From positions 1-64,000 of the forward strand of contig JAFEAO010000005.1 in NCBI GenBank assembly GCA_018266375.1: a stretch of DNA of 64,000 nucleotides. Reading direction: 5' to 3'. The notes beneath the pieces were generated by a model. That model did no database searches and had not been told where the DNA came from. It saw only the letters and a program-made list of their open reading frames with translations. The DNA comes from Bdellovibrionales bacterium. Lineage in GTDB: Bacteria; Bdellovibrionota; UBA1018; CAIMNF01. Position 1 is the first letter of the stretch; the number at the start of each line of letters is the position of its first letter. The position numbers were made by a program, and so were the translations under genes. Below, piece after piece: positions 8,066-16,672 of this stretch.

Positions 8066-9343
8066 TTAATGAGTCCGCAGCTGCTCTAAAATTTCTTTAG
8101 CGCGCGACAAATTGATTCGCTTCTCCCGCGCGAGAGCTTCGGTCAGTTCCGCCTTCAAACGCGGGAGCTCGTCGTCGGTCGCTCCAGCCGCAAGCGCCAG
8201 GTTAGACGCGTGCAACTTCATGTGGCCCTTCACGATTCCGACCGTTGCAAGCGCTTTAAGCGCACCCAAATTTTGCACGAGGCCCATCGCTGCACAAATG
8301 CGCGCGAGTTCCTCGGCCTTGGTGATACCCATAATCTTAAGCGACAATCGTGCCGTCGGATGGAGCATAGTGACGCCACCGACCGTACCCACCGCCAAAG
8401 GAGCGAGAAATTCGCCAACGAGCTTACCATTCCCGTATTTCCAGTCAGTGACGGGCTGGTATTTACCCGTGCGAGAAGTATATGCGTGAATGCCCGCTTC
8501 AACCGCGCGCCAGTCGTTGCCGGTTGCGATCAAAATCGGATCGATACCATTAAGCACGCCTTTGTTGTGCGTAGTCGCGCGGTAAGGATCAGTTTTCGCA
8601 AACTGAGTGGCCTCTTCGATTCCGCGACCGGTCTCTTCGTCGATCGGGAGTTCAACGCGTGCATACGCGAGACGGCCGTCGACCAAGTTCGATAAAATAC
8701 AAAGCCCGACTTTTTCGTCGGTCAGTTCTTCAACCAGTGGCTTCAATGCTTCGCACACTTGATTGATGAGGTTCGCGCCCATCGCATCGCAAGGATCACA
8801 CATCACGTGGATCACGAGCATCCGCCCTGTCGCGTCCTCGCGCGGGAGCAAGCGGAACTCTAGATCACGGACACCGCCGCCGCGGGCGATGAGCCCCGGT
8901 ATCACCTGGTTGGCTTCAACCACGAGTTCGAGTTTGTGCTGATTTAAAATTTTAACAGTCGCATCCGGACGTTCGACGCGCGGAATTTGAATTTGACCGA
9001 TGATCAAACGGCCACGCGATTCGGTGGTGATCTTGCCGCCGAGCTTGCGAATCCATTTTGCAGTGGAGCTCACCGCCGCGACGATCGATGTCTCTTCGAC
9101 CGCCATCGGGATGATCACGTCACGACCGTCGATTTCAAAGTAAGTCGCCACGCCGAGCGGCAGCGGGAACACTCCGATCACGTTTTCGATAAAGTGCTCG
9201 GCACTCTCGATCGGTAGCGCATTCACTCCGCGCAGGATCTGCAGTTCTTGCGGATCCAGGTCACACCACTGCGCCAGTCTTTCCTGTCGCTCCTCAAACG
9301 GAAGACGGTGGAAATTTTCCAGCAACTTTACGAAACGGCTCAT
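8066..9343 (-). CDS. mvaA: Hydroxymethylglutaryl-CoA reductase, class II
   Basis: Interconverts HMG-CoA and mevalonate, the committing step of the mevalonate route. At 425 residues it matches the bacterial class II enzymes. Seen motifs are ENVIGVFPLPLGVA, EETSIVAAVSS with the catalytic Glu, CDAMGANL with the CoA-site region, THNKGVLNG with the catalytic Lys, and GHMKLH with the His. The start at 9343 is set by an ATGA overlap with the fni stop, and the longer upstream frame lies inside fni. Coupled translation with the IPP isomerase indicates a biosynthetic role. Mevalonate kinases and the decarboxylase are not in this window. Confidence 0.93.
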   Translation of the reverse strand: MSRFVKLLENFHRLPFEERQERLAQWCDLDPQELQILRGVNALPIESAEHFIENVIGVFPLPLGVATYFEIDGRDVIIPMAVEETSIVAAVSSTAKWIRKLGGKITTESRGRLIIGQIQIPRVERPDATVKILNQHKLELVVEANQVIPGLIARGGGVRDLEFRLLPREDATGRMLVIHVMCDPCDAMGANLINQVCEALKPLVEELTDEKVGLCILSNLVDGRLAYARVELPIDEETGRGIEEATQFAKTDPYRATTHNKGVLNGIDPILIATGNDWRAVEAGIHAYTSRTGKYQPVTDWKYGNGKLVGEFLAPLAVGTVGGVTMLHPTARLSLKIMGITKAEELARICAAMGLVQNLGALKALATVGIVKGHMKLHASNLALAAGATDDELPRLKAELTEALAREKRINLSRAKEILEQLRTH

Positions 9344-10392
9344 TTCAATTTCCCCTCGTGCAAATCCCCTAGCGTTGCGCTGCCGCTGCAAAACATAGCG
9401 ATCTTGAGCTCTTGCTCAACGGTCTGCATCCATTGATTGACTTCCAACTCGCCTTGCATCGCTGCCTTGAGCGCCGGCTGCGCGAAACCCACGCGTTGAC
9501 AGCCCATCGCGAGCAATTTTGCAGCGTCGAGACCGGTACGCACGCCTCCGCTGGCCCAAACTTCGGTGGCCGACCCGCGGAACACGGTCATCGCATCGAT
9601 GACGGATTCCACTGTTGAAACGCCCCAGTTTTTAAAAGTTTCGCCGTAGCGGAAAGTACGCGTCTCTTTATCCGCGCGATGGCCTTCGACCCGGCCCCAG
9701 TGAGTGCCCCCAAGGCCGCTCACGTCGACTGCAAAAAGTTTAAGACCGCGCAATTTCATCAGCGTCGAGTACGACATTCCTGATCCCGTTTCTTTAACGA
9801 GGACCGGGATCGCCGAGTGCTCAATGAGCCATTCCAATGATTCAACACCGTGTTTGAAATTTGGCGTGCCTTCCGGCTGAATCGCTTCCTGCAAAGGATT
9901 CAGGTGGATCGCAAGTAAACTCGCGCGTGAACGCTGGGTAATCCGTTCGATTTTTTTAGCGGAGGCCGAACGATCCGGAGATTGGTAAAGCTCAATAAGT
10001 TGCGAAAGACCCAGGTTTGAAACCAGTTTTAGATCCGTATAAGTCGAGACGATGCTATCGATACCGCTATCGTTAAATGCCTCGTCGAGCTCACGGCGCT
10101 GAGATCCGAGACCAAAGAGCCATCCCCGCTCGGATGCGATTCGTGCCAGGCGTAAATTGATCTCGTAGGCATCGTCGTGACCCGAGGTCATTCCCGAAAT
10201 ATAAAATGGAGTTGCGACGGTGCGTTCGAAGAACGAACTCTCTATGGAGACCTCGCCAAGATTGATCTCAGGGAGAGATTCATGAATCAATTCAACCCGA
10301 TCGAGTACGCGGGACTCGTTTGCTTGAACCTCGTCTAAGAGAGCAACTCTCAGGTGGTCCTGTTTTCTGTGGATAAATTTTGAATCAGACAC
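9340..10392 (-). CDS. fni: Type 2 isopentenyl-diphosphate delta-isomerase (FMN-dependent)
   Basis: Converts IPP to DMAPP using FMN and NADPH. Family features are the N-terminal HRKQDHLRVAL, FYISGMTSGH, GLGSQRREL, HLNPLQEAIQPEG with the conserved NxxQE, VKETGSGMS, DVSGLGGTHW and ASGGVRTGLDAAK. The frame is open to an ATG at 10455 (371 residues), but I prefer GTG at 10392 (350 residues): it gives a typical N-terminus, has GAGGG just ahead, and leaves about 97 bp to the divergent ispA for promoters. The ATG would leave only 34. The gene leads the fni-mvaA operon. Confidence 0.93.
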   Translation of the reverse strand: MSDSKFIHRKQDHLRVALLDEVQANESRVLDRVELIHESLPEINLGEVSIESSFFERTVATPFYISGMTSGHDDAYEINLRLARIASERGWLFGLGSQRRELDEAFNDSGIDSIVSTYTDLKLVSNLGLSQLIELYQSPDRSASAKKIERITQRSRASLLAIHLNPLQEAIQPEGTPNFKHGVESLEWLIEHSAIPVLVKETGSGMSYSTLMKLRGLKLFAVDVSGLGGTHWGRVEGHRADKETRTFRYGETFKNWGVSTVESVIDAMTVFRGSATEVWASGGVRTGLDAAKLLAMGCQRVGFAQPALKAAMQGELEVNQWMQTVEQELKIAMFCSGSATLGDLHEGKLK

Positions 10393-10489
10393 GCCCTCGT
10401 TTATACCATGTTTTTCTAGTCGGGGAAAGCGATGCCCAAAGTCAACGAAACCCATTGAAGTAAGCTCGTATTCTCGTTAAGGTTAGCCC

Positions 10490-11323
10490 ATGAATCCGGC
10501 GATGAACCCATGGACCCGAACCTTCGAAAACGCCCTGATTGCGCACGTTAAGAGCCTGGTTCCGGTACGAGGCGTCCTGACAGAAGCGACCCTCTACGCC
10601 CTCGAAACGCCGGGCAAAAGGATCCGTCCTCGCCTGGTCGAAGAAGCCTCTCAGCTGGTATCGTTAGCCTCTCGCCCATCGCGGCTCCTGCAATTCGCGG
10701 TCGAGCTGATTCACTCGTTTTCTTTGGTGCATGACGATTTGCCGTGCATGGACGACGATGATTTCCGTCGCGAGCAGCCCACGGTTCATAAAAAATTCGG
10801 TGAAGCTCAGGCTCTGCTCGTCGGCGATTTGTTGTTTCAACTTGGAATGCAAACGATGCTCCAGGCGTCGTCACAATTGGCACCGCAAGATTTTATCCGT
10901 GGTGCTCAGTTTTTTACTTCATCGATCGGTGTCGCGGGCCTCATCGGCGGGCAGTCCACGGAGTTCGAAAAACTCGGCGACAAAATGACCGACAAAGAGC
11001 TCCTCACCATTCAAGATCAAAAAACATCGGCGTTGTTCCGCGCTTCGATCATCACTCCGTTTTATTGGATGGGAATCGGCGAGAGCGACGCTCTCTTCCA
11101 AGATGCGATCAATTTTGCAAGCGCGTTCGGGTTTGCGTTTCAGATCGCCGATGATCTCGAAGATGCTGAACAGGACGGCAAAGCGGGAACCAAAAACATC
11201 CTGTCGATCTACGGTGCCGATCAGGCCCGGCTCATGGCTCGGACGCGTCTTGTAGAATGCCGCCTGGCCAAAAATTTCAGCGCGACCGATCTCCTCCTCG
11301 AAAAACTGTGTGAACAGGCTTAA
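10490..11323 (+). CDS. ispA: Polyprenyl diphosphate synthase (FPP/GGPP synthase)
   Basis: Condenses IPP with allylic diphosphates to make farnesyl or geranylgeranyl diphosphate. The first Asp-rich motif is HDDLPCMDDDDFRR, with the two-residue insertion usual for bacterial FPP synthases. GKRIRPRL binds IPP, LIGGQ follows, and the second Asp-rich motif is FQIADDLEDAEQD. At 277 residues the length is normal. TTAAGG lies 7 bases ahead of the ATG. It is divergent from fni-mvaA, so both IPP isomerase and its consumer flank one intergenic region. Chain-length specificity cannot be told from sequence alone. Confidence 0.88.
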   Translation: MNPAMNPWTRTFENALIAHVKSLVPVRGVLTEATLYALETPGKRIRPRLVEEASQLVSLASRPSRLLQFAVELIHSFSLVHDDLPCMDDDDFRREQPTVHKKFGEAQALLVGDLLFQLGMQTMLQASSQLAPQDFIRGAQFFTSSIGVAGLIGGQSTEFEKLGDKMTDKELLTIQDQKTSALFRASIITPFYWMGIGESDALFQDAINFASAFGFAFQIADDLEDAEQDGKAGTKNILSIYGADQARLMARTRLVECRLAKNFSATDLLLEKLCEQA

Positions 11324-11355
11324 AACCTCATAAAAACGCGGATAAAATCTCCGCT

Positions 11356-11371
11356 CGTCAGAGTTCTGACG
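11356..11371. repeat. 16-bp near-continuous palindrome in the ispA downstream gap
   Basis: CGTCAGA-GT-TCTGACG is a perfect 7-base inverted repeat with a two-base centre. Smaller inverted repeats flank it (GCGGA/TCCGC before, GGCG/CGCC after), all in the 86-bp gap before the next gene. There is no T-run, so an operator is as likely as a weak terminator. Confidence 0.4.
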
Positions 11372-11409
11372 CGTGTAGGATTGGCGCTCAAACGCCGATA
11401 AAGAATGAG

Positions 11410-12147
11410 ATGAGGACTAGGGTCTCCTTTAGAATTATCGCCGTGATATTACTGGGAAGCGCTTACGCTTTTGGCGGAAGCCAAGACCCGCTTTTGCCTG
11501 ACGGAACTCCGCCACCCGACGGATACGGCATCTCGGTGTTCAGACACCCGAGCGGGCAACAGCAAGACACCAATCTCATCCTCGATCAACAAACGCGGGA
11601 GCAGGAATGGGGCACGAACTCCTCGCTCGATAACCAGAACAATCTTCAGTCCGGCAAAGATCGCGCAGGCCAGATGGTCGATATGCTGAAGACCGAAGAA
11701 ATGCAAAATGCACTTCAAAAAGTAACTAAGAAGGGTAAACAAGCACTGCAGGAAGATCCGTCTCTGCGCACTCCGCTCGGCATGATCGCAGGTGCGGTCG
11801 GCCTCTGGGTCGGCAGCACGGTAAAACTCATCAAGCGCCAGGAATTCACGCTCACGAGCCGGATCGAAGCGCGCGCGAGATCCGGAGAGTTCACCATGGA
11901 GTCTCCTTTCCTAAACGGAAAATTCAAATTCAGTGGCGACAACGGCGCGGAAATCAGCATGAACCGTGCGATCTCGTCGATCGATTCTCAAGCCGAATTT
12001 AACTACAATTTGAAAGACCAATCGTTTTCAACTAGCATCCGTCACAAGATCGCGCCAAATCTGGATTTTACTTTTGGAGCGCAGCAGTTACCGCAATCAA
12101 CGATTACGGACGGCAACGCAAAACTCGAGTTTAGGCTCGACTTTTAA
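11410..12147 (+). CDS. Exported protein of unknown function, beta-rich C-terminus
   Basis: A 245-residue protein beginning with a signal peptide (FRIIAVILLGSAYAFGG), then a Pro/Gly-rich segment, a helical charged region around residues 75-110 (MVDMLKTEEMQNALQKV), and a beta-rich C-terminal half with alternating polar and hydrophobic residues ending in Phe (KLEFRLDF). That ending suggests outer-membrane or periplasmic beta structure. It is followed after 10 bp by a thioredoxin-like protein gene and is probably cotranscribed with it. I recognise no named family. Confidence 0.7.
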   Translation: MRTRVSFRIIAVILLGSAYAFGGSQDPLLPDGTPPPDGYGISVFRHPSGQQQDTNLILDQQTREQEWGTNSSLDNQNNLQSGKDRAGQMVDMLKTEEMQNALQKVTKKGKQALQEDPSLRTPLGMIAGAVGLWVGSTVKLIKRQEFTLTSRIEARARSGEFTMESPFLNGKFKFSGDNGAEISMNRAISSIDSQAEFNYNLKDQSFSTSIRHKIAPNLDFTFGAQQLPQSTITDGNAKLEFRLDF

Positions 12148-12157
12148 AGGAACTATC

Positions 12158-13120
12158 ATGGCTCTACGTCGCAGGGAAAAACCGCTTAGTCCCGAAGAAC
12201 TCAAAGATAAGATCATCAAAGAGTTCGGCGATTCGTGGATGCATTCGGAGCCCCATTTCGGATTCTCACCCGATGGGTCACTGTTCCCGCTTTCAAATTT
12301 GTTTCAGTCCGAAATCTCGCTTCTGTTTTTGCTCGATGCCGGCGACTACATCACCGATCGCGCGTATGAGTTCATGCAACAACTGAAGGGGCGCTACCCT
12401 CGTTTACCTTGGATGCCAATTATCGCGTTTAACTACAAATATTCGTTTTTAAAGAACACCAAGTTTTTTGATCGCTTCAAGCACTTTCCGATTTTCCATA
12501 CGACTCCGCTCTTCATCGACAAGAACTCACATCTCGACCGTCTCCACAAAATCGACGGTCTTCCGACCGTGGTGTTTTTTAACCGGGCGCACGACATCAA
12601 TCGTATCTCGCTTGGAGGCGATTTTCAGCAGGCCATTATGGAGTGCGAGCGCACCCTGCAGATCGCGCTGAGAATGTACGACATGGGCCTTCCGCTCCCT
12701 AACGTGCCGACTTTCGAAGCGCAAGGACCGGTCGACTCGAACCGAACCACTTTAAAAGACGTCGTCAAAGGCGGGAGCTGGATCGGTTTTGAGGACACCA
12801 TCGTCACCGACGATCCGAAAGCGACCATCGACACCTACTTTGATGGCAAGCAGTTGCGGTTGATTTCGACTTTGCATCCGCAGGCTCGCGATACCTCCAG
12901 GCTTCAAGTCACCATGAACGACAAACCGGTGCCGCACAATCTCTGCGGAAGTAACTTAAAAATCGACGACAAAGGCAACACCGTGGTCGAAATCAACCGC
13001 AATAGCGGCGTGTATGAGCTCATCTCCTCGCCGAATGCGATCAAAGGCAAAATTAAAATCCACTTTGTGTCGGTGATTGAAAATCCGGTAGTGTTCTACG
13101 AGCTTAGAACGGCGGCTTAG
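12158..13120 (+). CDS. Thioredoxin-like fold protein without the CxxC pair
   Basis: A 320-residue protein. The start at 12158 follows AAAGGA and begins MALRRREKPLSPEEL; the longer frame runs back into the previous gene. Residues about 45-180 look like a thioredoxin/TlpA fold: a beta strand SLLFLLDAGDY, a helix, a second strand MPIIAFNYKY, and a cis-Pro strand DGLPTVVFFNRAH. No CxxC is present at the expected site, so redox activity is unlikely. The last 100 residues form a beta-rich domain (QLRLISTLHP...VYELISSP) reminiscent of the C-terminal domain in DipZ/NHLRC2-type proteins. No signal peptide is seen. Function unknown; the fold assignment is by eye. Confidence 0.62.
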   Translation: MALRRREKPLSPEELKDKIIKEFGDSWMHSEPHFGFSPDGSLFPLSNLFQSEISLLFLLDAGDYITDRAYEFMQQLKGRYPRLPWMPIIAFNYKYSFLKNTKFFDRFKHFPIFHTTPLFIDKNSHLDRLHKIDGLPTVVFFNRAHDINRISLGGDFQQAIMECERTLQIALRMYDMGLPLPNVPTFEAQGPVDSNRTTLKDVVKGGSWIGFEDTIVTDDPKATIDTYFDGKQLRLISTLHPQARDTSRLQVTMNDKPVPHNLCGSNLKIDDKGNTVVEINRNSGVYELISSPNAIKGKIKIHFVSVIENPVVFYELRTAA

Positions 13121-13136
13121 GCCGGGATTCGCGCGT

Positions 13137-14078
13137 CTAATTTTGTTTCGGCTCAATCGCCGCTTTCAGGTTCCGTTGAAAATCTTCGTACTTGATTCTG
13201 GAGAGCGCGCTGTTTTTGACTCGCTCTTTGTACTGCTCTTTGGTTTCTTCGAGCAAGGCTTTGAGCGGAGTGTGTAGAGTCGTATGCACCGTGAAGACTC
13301 CGCGAGCCTCCTCCGCATACTTTACTGGTTTTGTATTATAAGGGCAGACCTCCTGGCAGCGGTCGCAACCCGCGACATAACCTCCGGTATCGGCACCGTG
13401 GCCTACGGGCCACTCGCCACGCTTTTCGAGAGTGAGGTAACTGATGCATCGACGGGAATCGAGATCATGCGGACCCGTAAATGCCTGAGTCGGGCATGAC
13501 TCGATACAACGTTCGCAATTACCACAATAGTCTTTGAGCATCCGCGGTCCACGGCCGAACTTTACGTCGGTCAAAATGGTCCCGATAAAAAAAAAGCTGC
13601 CAAATTGCGGATTGATCAGCATCGTATTTTTACCGATCCAACCTAAGCCCGTAATCGCGGCCCAGGTGCGCTCGAGCACCGCACTCGTGTCGATGCAGAT
13701 CTTGTGATTGAGCTCCGGGAACTTTGTGAGAGCGCTCCGGATCCTTTGTTTTAGATCCTCATGATAGTCCGGGCCATTGAGATAACGAGCGTACCTAACT
13801 CCGTCCTGTTCGATCGGACGGGCGTCATACGGGAGCGCGACAGTGATGACCGACTGCACTTCGGGGAACACCAGGCGCGGATTCAGGCGGCGATCCCTGC
13901 CTCGTTCCAAATATCCCATATCGCCGTGAAATCCACGGGAGATCCAGTCGGCGTAACGGTCGGCATGCCCTTTAAAAATGGGTTCGGCAAGGTCGAAATC
14001 CACCACTCCGACAGCGGCAAAACCCGCTTCGCGAAGGGCGTTCTCCAACGGTGCGAAATCAGTTAACGCGCTCGCCAC
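13137..14078 (-). CDS. queG: Epoxyqueuosine reductase
   Basis: Catalyses the last step of queuosine synthesis in tRNA, using cobalamin and two 4Fe-4S clusters. The two ferredoxin-type motifs are clear: CGNCERCIESCPTQAF and CDRCQEVCPYN. Upstream are the substrate/cobalamin-domain motifs, including ALPYD, GWIGKNTMLINP and SFFFIGTILTD. At 313 residues it lacks the C-terminal HEAT-like extension of longer homologues. Its start overlaps the 3' end of rimO by 20 bp, so the two Fe-S enzymes are translationally coupled. Confidence 0.93.
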   Translation of the reverse strand: MASALTDFAPLENALREAGFAAVGVVDFDLAEPIFKGHADRYADWISRGFHGDMGYLERGRDRRLNPRLVFPEVQSVITVALPYDARPIEQDGVRYARYLNGPDYHEDLKQRIRSALTKFPELNHKICIDTSAVLERTWAAITGLGWIGKNTMLINPQFGSFFFIGTILTDVKFGRGPRMLKDYCGNCERCIESCPTQAFTGPHDLDSRRCISYLTLEKRGEWPVGHGADTGGYVAGCDRCQEVCPYNTKPVKYAEEARGVFTVHTTLHTPLKALLEETKEQYKERVKNSALSRIKYEDFQRNLKAAIEPKQN

Positions 14079-15531
14079 CGCGAGATTCCATCGACGAAGG
14101 GTTTTGGATGGAAGTCGCGAGGCCAGGCTGTATCGCTGACATCGGTTTCACCACACGGATGAGTTTCGCCACTAAATCTTGTTCGGCAAGCTCGGTGATC
14201 TCGACTTCGACGAGATCGCCAGCGGTCAATTCAACGCCGACGTTATCGCCGAGGTCGTTAATGAGCACGCGACCGTCGATTTCTTGCGCTTGGGTCGGAA
14301 GACGGCCCTGAATGAGGAGATCGGACTCCGGCGCATTGCCTTCGACCATAAGGACCGACGTCGTGCCGACGAGCGTTTCCATCTTACCGGTGCGCTGATC
14401 TTGCAAGATCTGAATCAATTTTTGTTTGCGGCGGCGGCGGGTCGCCGGAGCCACTTGGCCATCCATCTCGGCAGCCTTGGTGCCTTCTTCTTTTGAGTAA
14501 GAGAACACGCCGACATGGTCGAGGTCGAGACTTTCGAGGTCGTCACAAAGCTCTTGGAACTCCTCTTGTGTCTCCGTCGGGAAACCGACGATAATCGACG
14601 AGCGGAGCACAAGGCCCGGAATCGACGCACGCAGTTTTGGAACGAGATCGAAAAGTTTTGCCTTAGTGAGGCGGCGATTCATCGCCTTCAGTACGCGATC
14701 GTTGGTGTGCTGGATCGGCATATCGAGATACTTAACGATCTTTGGCTCACGAGCCATGATCTCGACGAGATCGTCGGAGAACTCATCCGGATAAACGTAG
14801 TGCAAACGGATCCACTCGATGCCATCGATCGCGCAAAGCCGAGGGAGAAGCATTTCAAGGTTTTCTTTGTATTTCCATTCCATGCCGTACTCGGTGAGAT
14901 CCTGAGCGACAAGGTTCAACTCGCGAACGCCGCGAGCGGCCATCTGCTTGGCTTCTTCGACGAGCGACGAGATCGTGCGGGAACGAACATTACCGCGAAG
15001 TTTTGGAATAATGCAAAAAGCGCAACGGCGGTTACAACCTTCGCTCAGTTTCAAGTAGCCGGTGAACTGAGGACCGGTGTGCATACGCGCATCGTTCTCG
15101 GTGTGAATGAACGCCGGAAAGTCGATGTACGAACGTTGCGGAAGTGGCGCGCCAAGTTCAAGCGCTTTGCCGTGAGACTCGAGAAGCTCTGTGATCTTGT
15201 GATACTGACCGGTACCGATCAAAAGATCGACTTCAGGCATTTCTTTTTCGATTTCTTTTGAATAACGCTGAGGCAAACAGCCGGACATCACGAGTGCCTT
15301 GCACTTGCCGGTCTCTTTATACTGCGCCATCTCAAGAACGGTTTCGATCGACTCTTCTTTCGCCGCTTGAATGAACGAACAAGTATTGACGATGATCACG
15401 TCGGCTGCATCGGGCGCCTGCGCGATATCGTATTTGGCTCCTTCGAGTTTACCGAGCATGACCTGGCTATCGACCAGGTTTTTCGGGCAACCGAGGGAGA
15501 CAAAGTAAACGGATGACTTCTGCTGTTCCAT
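14059..15531 (-). CDS. rimO: Ribosomal protein S12 methylthiotransferase
   Basis: A radical-SAM enzyme that methylthiolates an Asp of ribosomal protein S12. The N-terminal UPF0004 domain has VSLGCPKNLVDSQ and further cluster Cys in NTCSFI and MSGCLPQRY. The radical-SAM motif is EGCNRRCAFCIIP at about residues 165-177, followed by the MTTase core and a C-terminal TRAM-like domain. At 490 residues it is longer than the usual 430-450; the excess is a C-terminal tail after the TRAM domain. GCPKNLVDSE-type wording favours RimO over MiaB. Confidence 0.93.
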   Translation of the reverse strand: MEQQKSSVYFVSLGCPKNLVDSQVMLGKLEGAKYDIAQAPDAADVIIVNTCSFIQAAKEESIETVLEMAQYKETGKCKALVMSGCLPQRYSKEIEKEMPEVDLLIGTGQYHKITELLESHGKALELGAPLPQRSYIDFPAFIHTENDARMHTGPQFTGYLKLSEGCNRRCAFCIIPKLRGNVRSRTISSLVEEAKQMAARGVRELNLVAQDLTEYGMEWKYKENLEMLLPRLCAIDGIEWIRLHYVYPDEFSDDLVEIMAREPKIVKYLDMPIQHTNDRVLKAMNRRLTKAKLFDLVPKLRASIPGLVLRSSIIVGFPTETQEEFQELCDDLESLDLDHVGVFSYSKEEGTKAAEMDGQVAPATRRRRKQKLIQILQDQRTGKMETLVGTTSVLMVEGNAPESDLLIQGRLPTQAQEIDGRVLINDLGDNVGVELTAGDLVEVEITELAEQDLVAKLIRVVKPMSAIQPGLATSIQNPSSMESRGGERVN

Positions 15532-15547
15532 AAATCTTTAACCCGGC

Positions 15548-16045
15548 CTAATCTCGGAAGTTTCCGAATTGCATCGGAAGCTTGAGCGACTCTTGCTTAC
15601 TCTTAAGCATCGCCATGCATTCTTGTAAATCGTCGCGGCTCTTGCCGGTCACACGTACTTGCTCGTCTTGAATCTGGCCTTGTACCTTCAAATTTGAAGC
15701 TTTGATCGCGGCAATCACTTCTTTGCCCTTCTCTTTCGAGATGCCGGCCATCACGGCGATCACTTGCCGAACACTGCCGCCGAATGCCGGCTCCGGAGTT
15801 TTATAATCAAGCGACAAAGTCGAGATCCCGCGTTTGATCATCTTGCTTCCGATCACGTCGCGCAAGTTATCGAGCTTCGCTTCTTCGGAGCATACCAAGG
15901 TCAACGTCTTCGCCTTTTTGTCGTAAGTGATTTCAGTTTTGATGTTTTTGAAATCAAAACGAGTAGTGATCTCTTTGGTGGCTTGATTTACGGCGTTGTC
16001 GAGTTCTTGCCAGTCGACGTCTGAGCTAATATCAAAAGAAGGCAT
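15548..16045 (-). CDS. yajQ: YajQ-family nucleotide-binding protein
   Basis: A 165-residue member of the UPF0234/YajQ family; relatives bind cyclic di-GMP or nucleotides. The start MPSFDISSDVDWQELDNAV is the family's typical N-terminus, so the Met at 16045 is used. Other conserved segments are ATKEITTRFDFK, KMIKRGIS and the C-terminal LPMQFGNFRD. It is transcribed in the same direction as, and 17 bp ahead of, rimO-queG. The gene faces a 271-bp A+T-rich gap upstream. Confidence 0.93.
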   Translation of the reverse strand: MPSFDISSDVDWQELDNAVNQATKEITTRFDFKNIKTEITYDKKAKTLTLVCSEEAKLDNLRDVIGSKMIKRGISTLSLDYKTPEPAFGGSVRQVIAVMAGISKEKGKEVIAAIKASNLKVQGQIQDEQVRVTGKSRDDLQECMAMLKSKQESLKLPMQFGNFRD

Positions 16046-16149
16046 GCGCGAAATTCTACAATATTTAAGCGAAATGATCAACTTCAGAATTCTTGGGTGT
16101 TATCACCTATCTTTTCATCAAAACTACGCGGTTTGGCAAAAGAATTTTG

Positions 16150-16184
16150 TATGTTAAATTTATTTAATATACATTTTTAACATA
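16150..16184. repeat. A+T-rich 9-bp inverted repeat in the gap upstream of yajQ
   Basis: TATGTTAAA (16150-16158) and TTTAACATA (16176-16184) are perfect inverted copies with a 17-base A+T-rich spacer. They sit in the divergent region between yajQ and a small exported-protein gene. A second short palindrome, GGTGTTATCACC, is at about 16096-16107. A regulator site or a transcription-start region is plausible. Confidence 0.4.
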
Positions 16185-16316
16185 AAAATCGATTATAACG
16201 ACATTGATCGCTTTTTTGCGACTCAGCCGCCTATGTCGTTCATCTACCTGTCCGAGATCCTGACTTTGCTCGAAAACAACGTTGCAATCTAACTCGTCGC
16301 CCGATATTCATCGAGA

Positions 16317-16664
16317 ATGAACTTGTTTAAAATTTTAACAATTGCTTTGGTCGCGTCAACCGCTTCTCCCACTTTTGCCGAAGAGCCAACTGAAGAAATG
16401 AAGATGGTCGTGCGTGCGGTCTTGAGATCGGACGTAACTGAGACTCTTCAAAAACAAAACACCACCGACCTCGACGAGTATAGGATCGAACGCGGTGAGG
16501 ATATGGTGAACACGTACACTCTTAAATTCGGTCGCCGTTGCCACTGCATGCCCGCAACCAGCACTGCCACCATCACTGAGGACATGAAGCCGACAACTTA
16601 CGACGGCGCTCCGGTTTATCAAGCAACGGTTGAGACCACCAACGCCGGTCGCGGCTCTAAATAA
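16317..16664 (+). CDS. Small exported protein of unknown function
   Basis: A 115-residue protein with a signal peptide (MNLFKILTIALVASTASPTFA). The mature part is charged and polar, with a CHC dipeptide-spaced Cys pair (RRCHCMPATST) in a segment of likely beta strands (TYTLKFGRR, PVYQATVET). It is followed after 8 bp by the YiiX-like gene and is likely cotranscribed with it. No family recognised. Confidence 0.62.
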   Translation: MNLFKILTIALVASTASPTFAEEPTEEMKMVVRAVLRSDVTETLQKQNTTDLDEYRIERGEDMVNTYTLKFGRRCHCMPATSTATITEDMKPTTYDGAPVYQATVETTNAGRGSK

Positions 16665-16672
16665 TCGCACGC

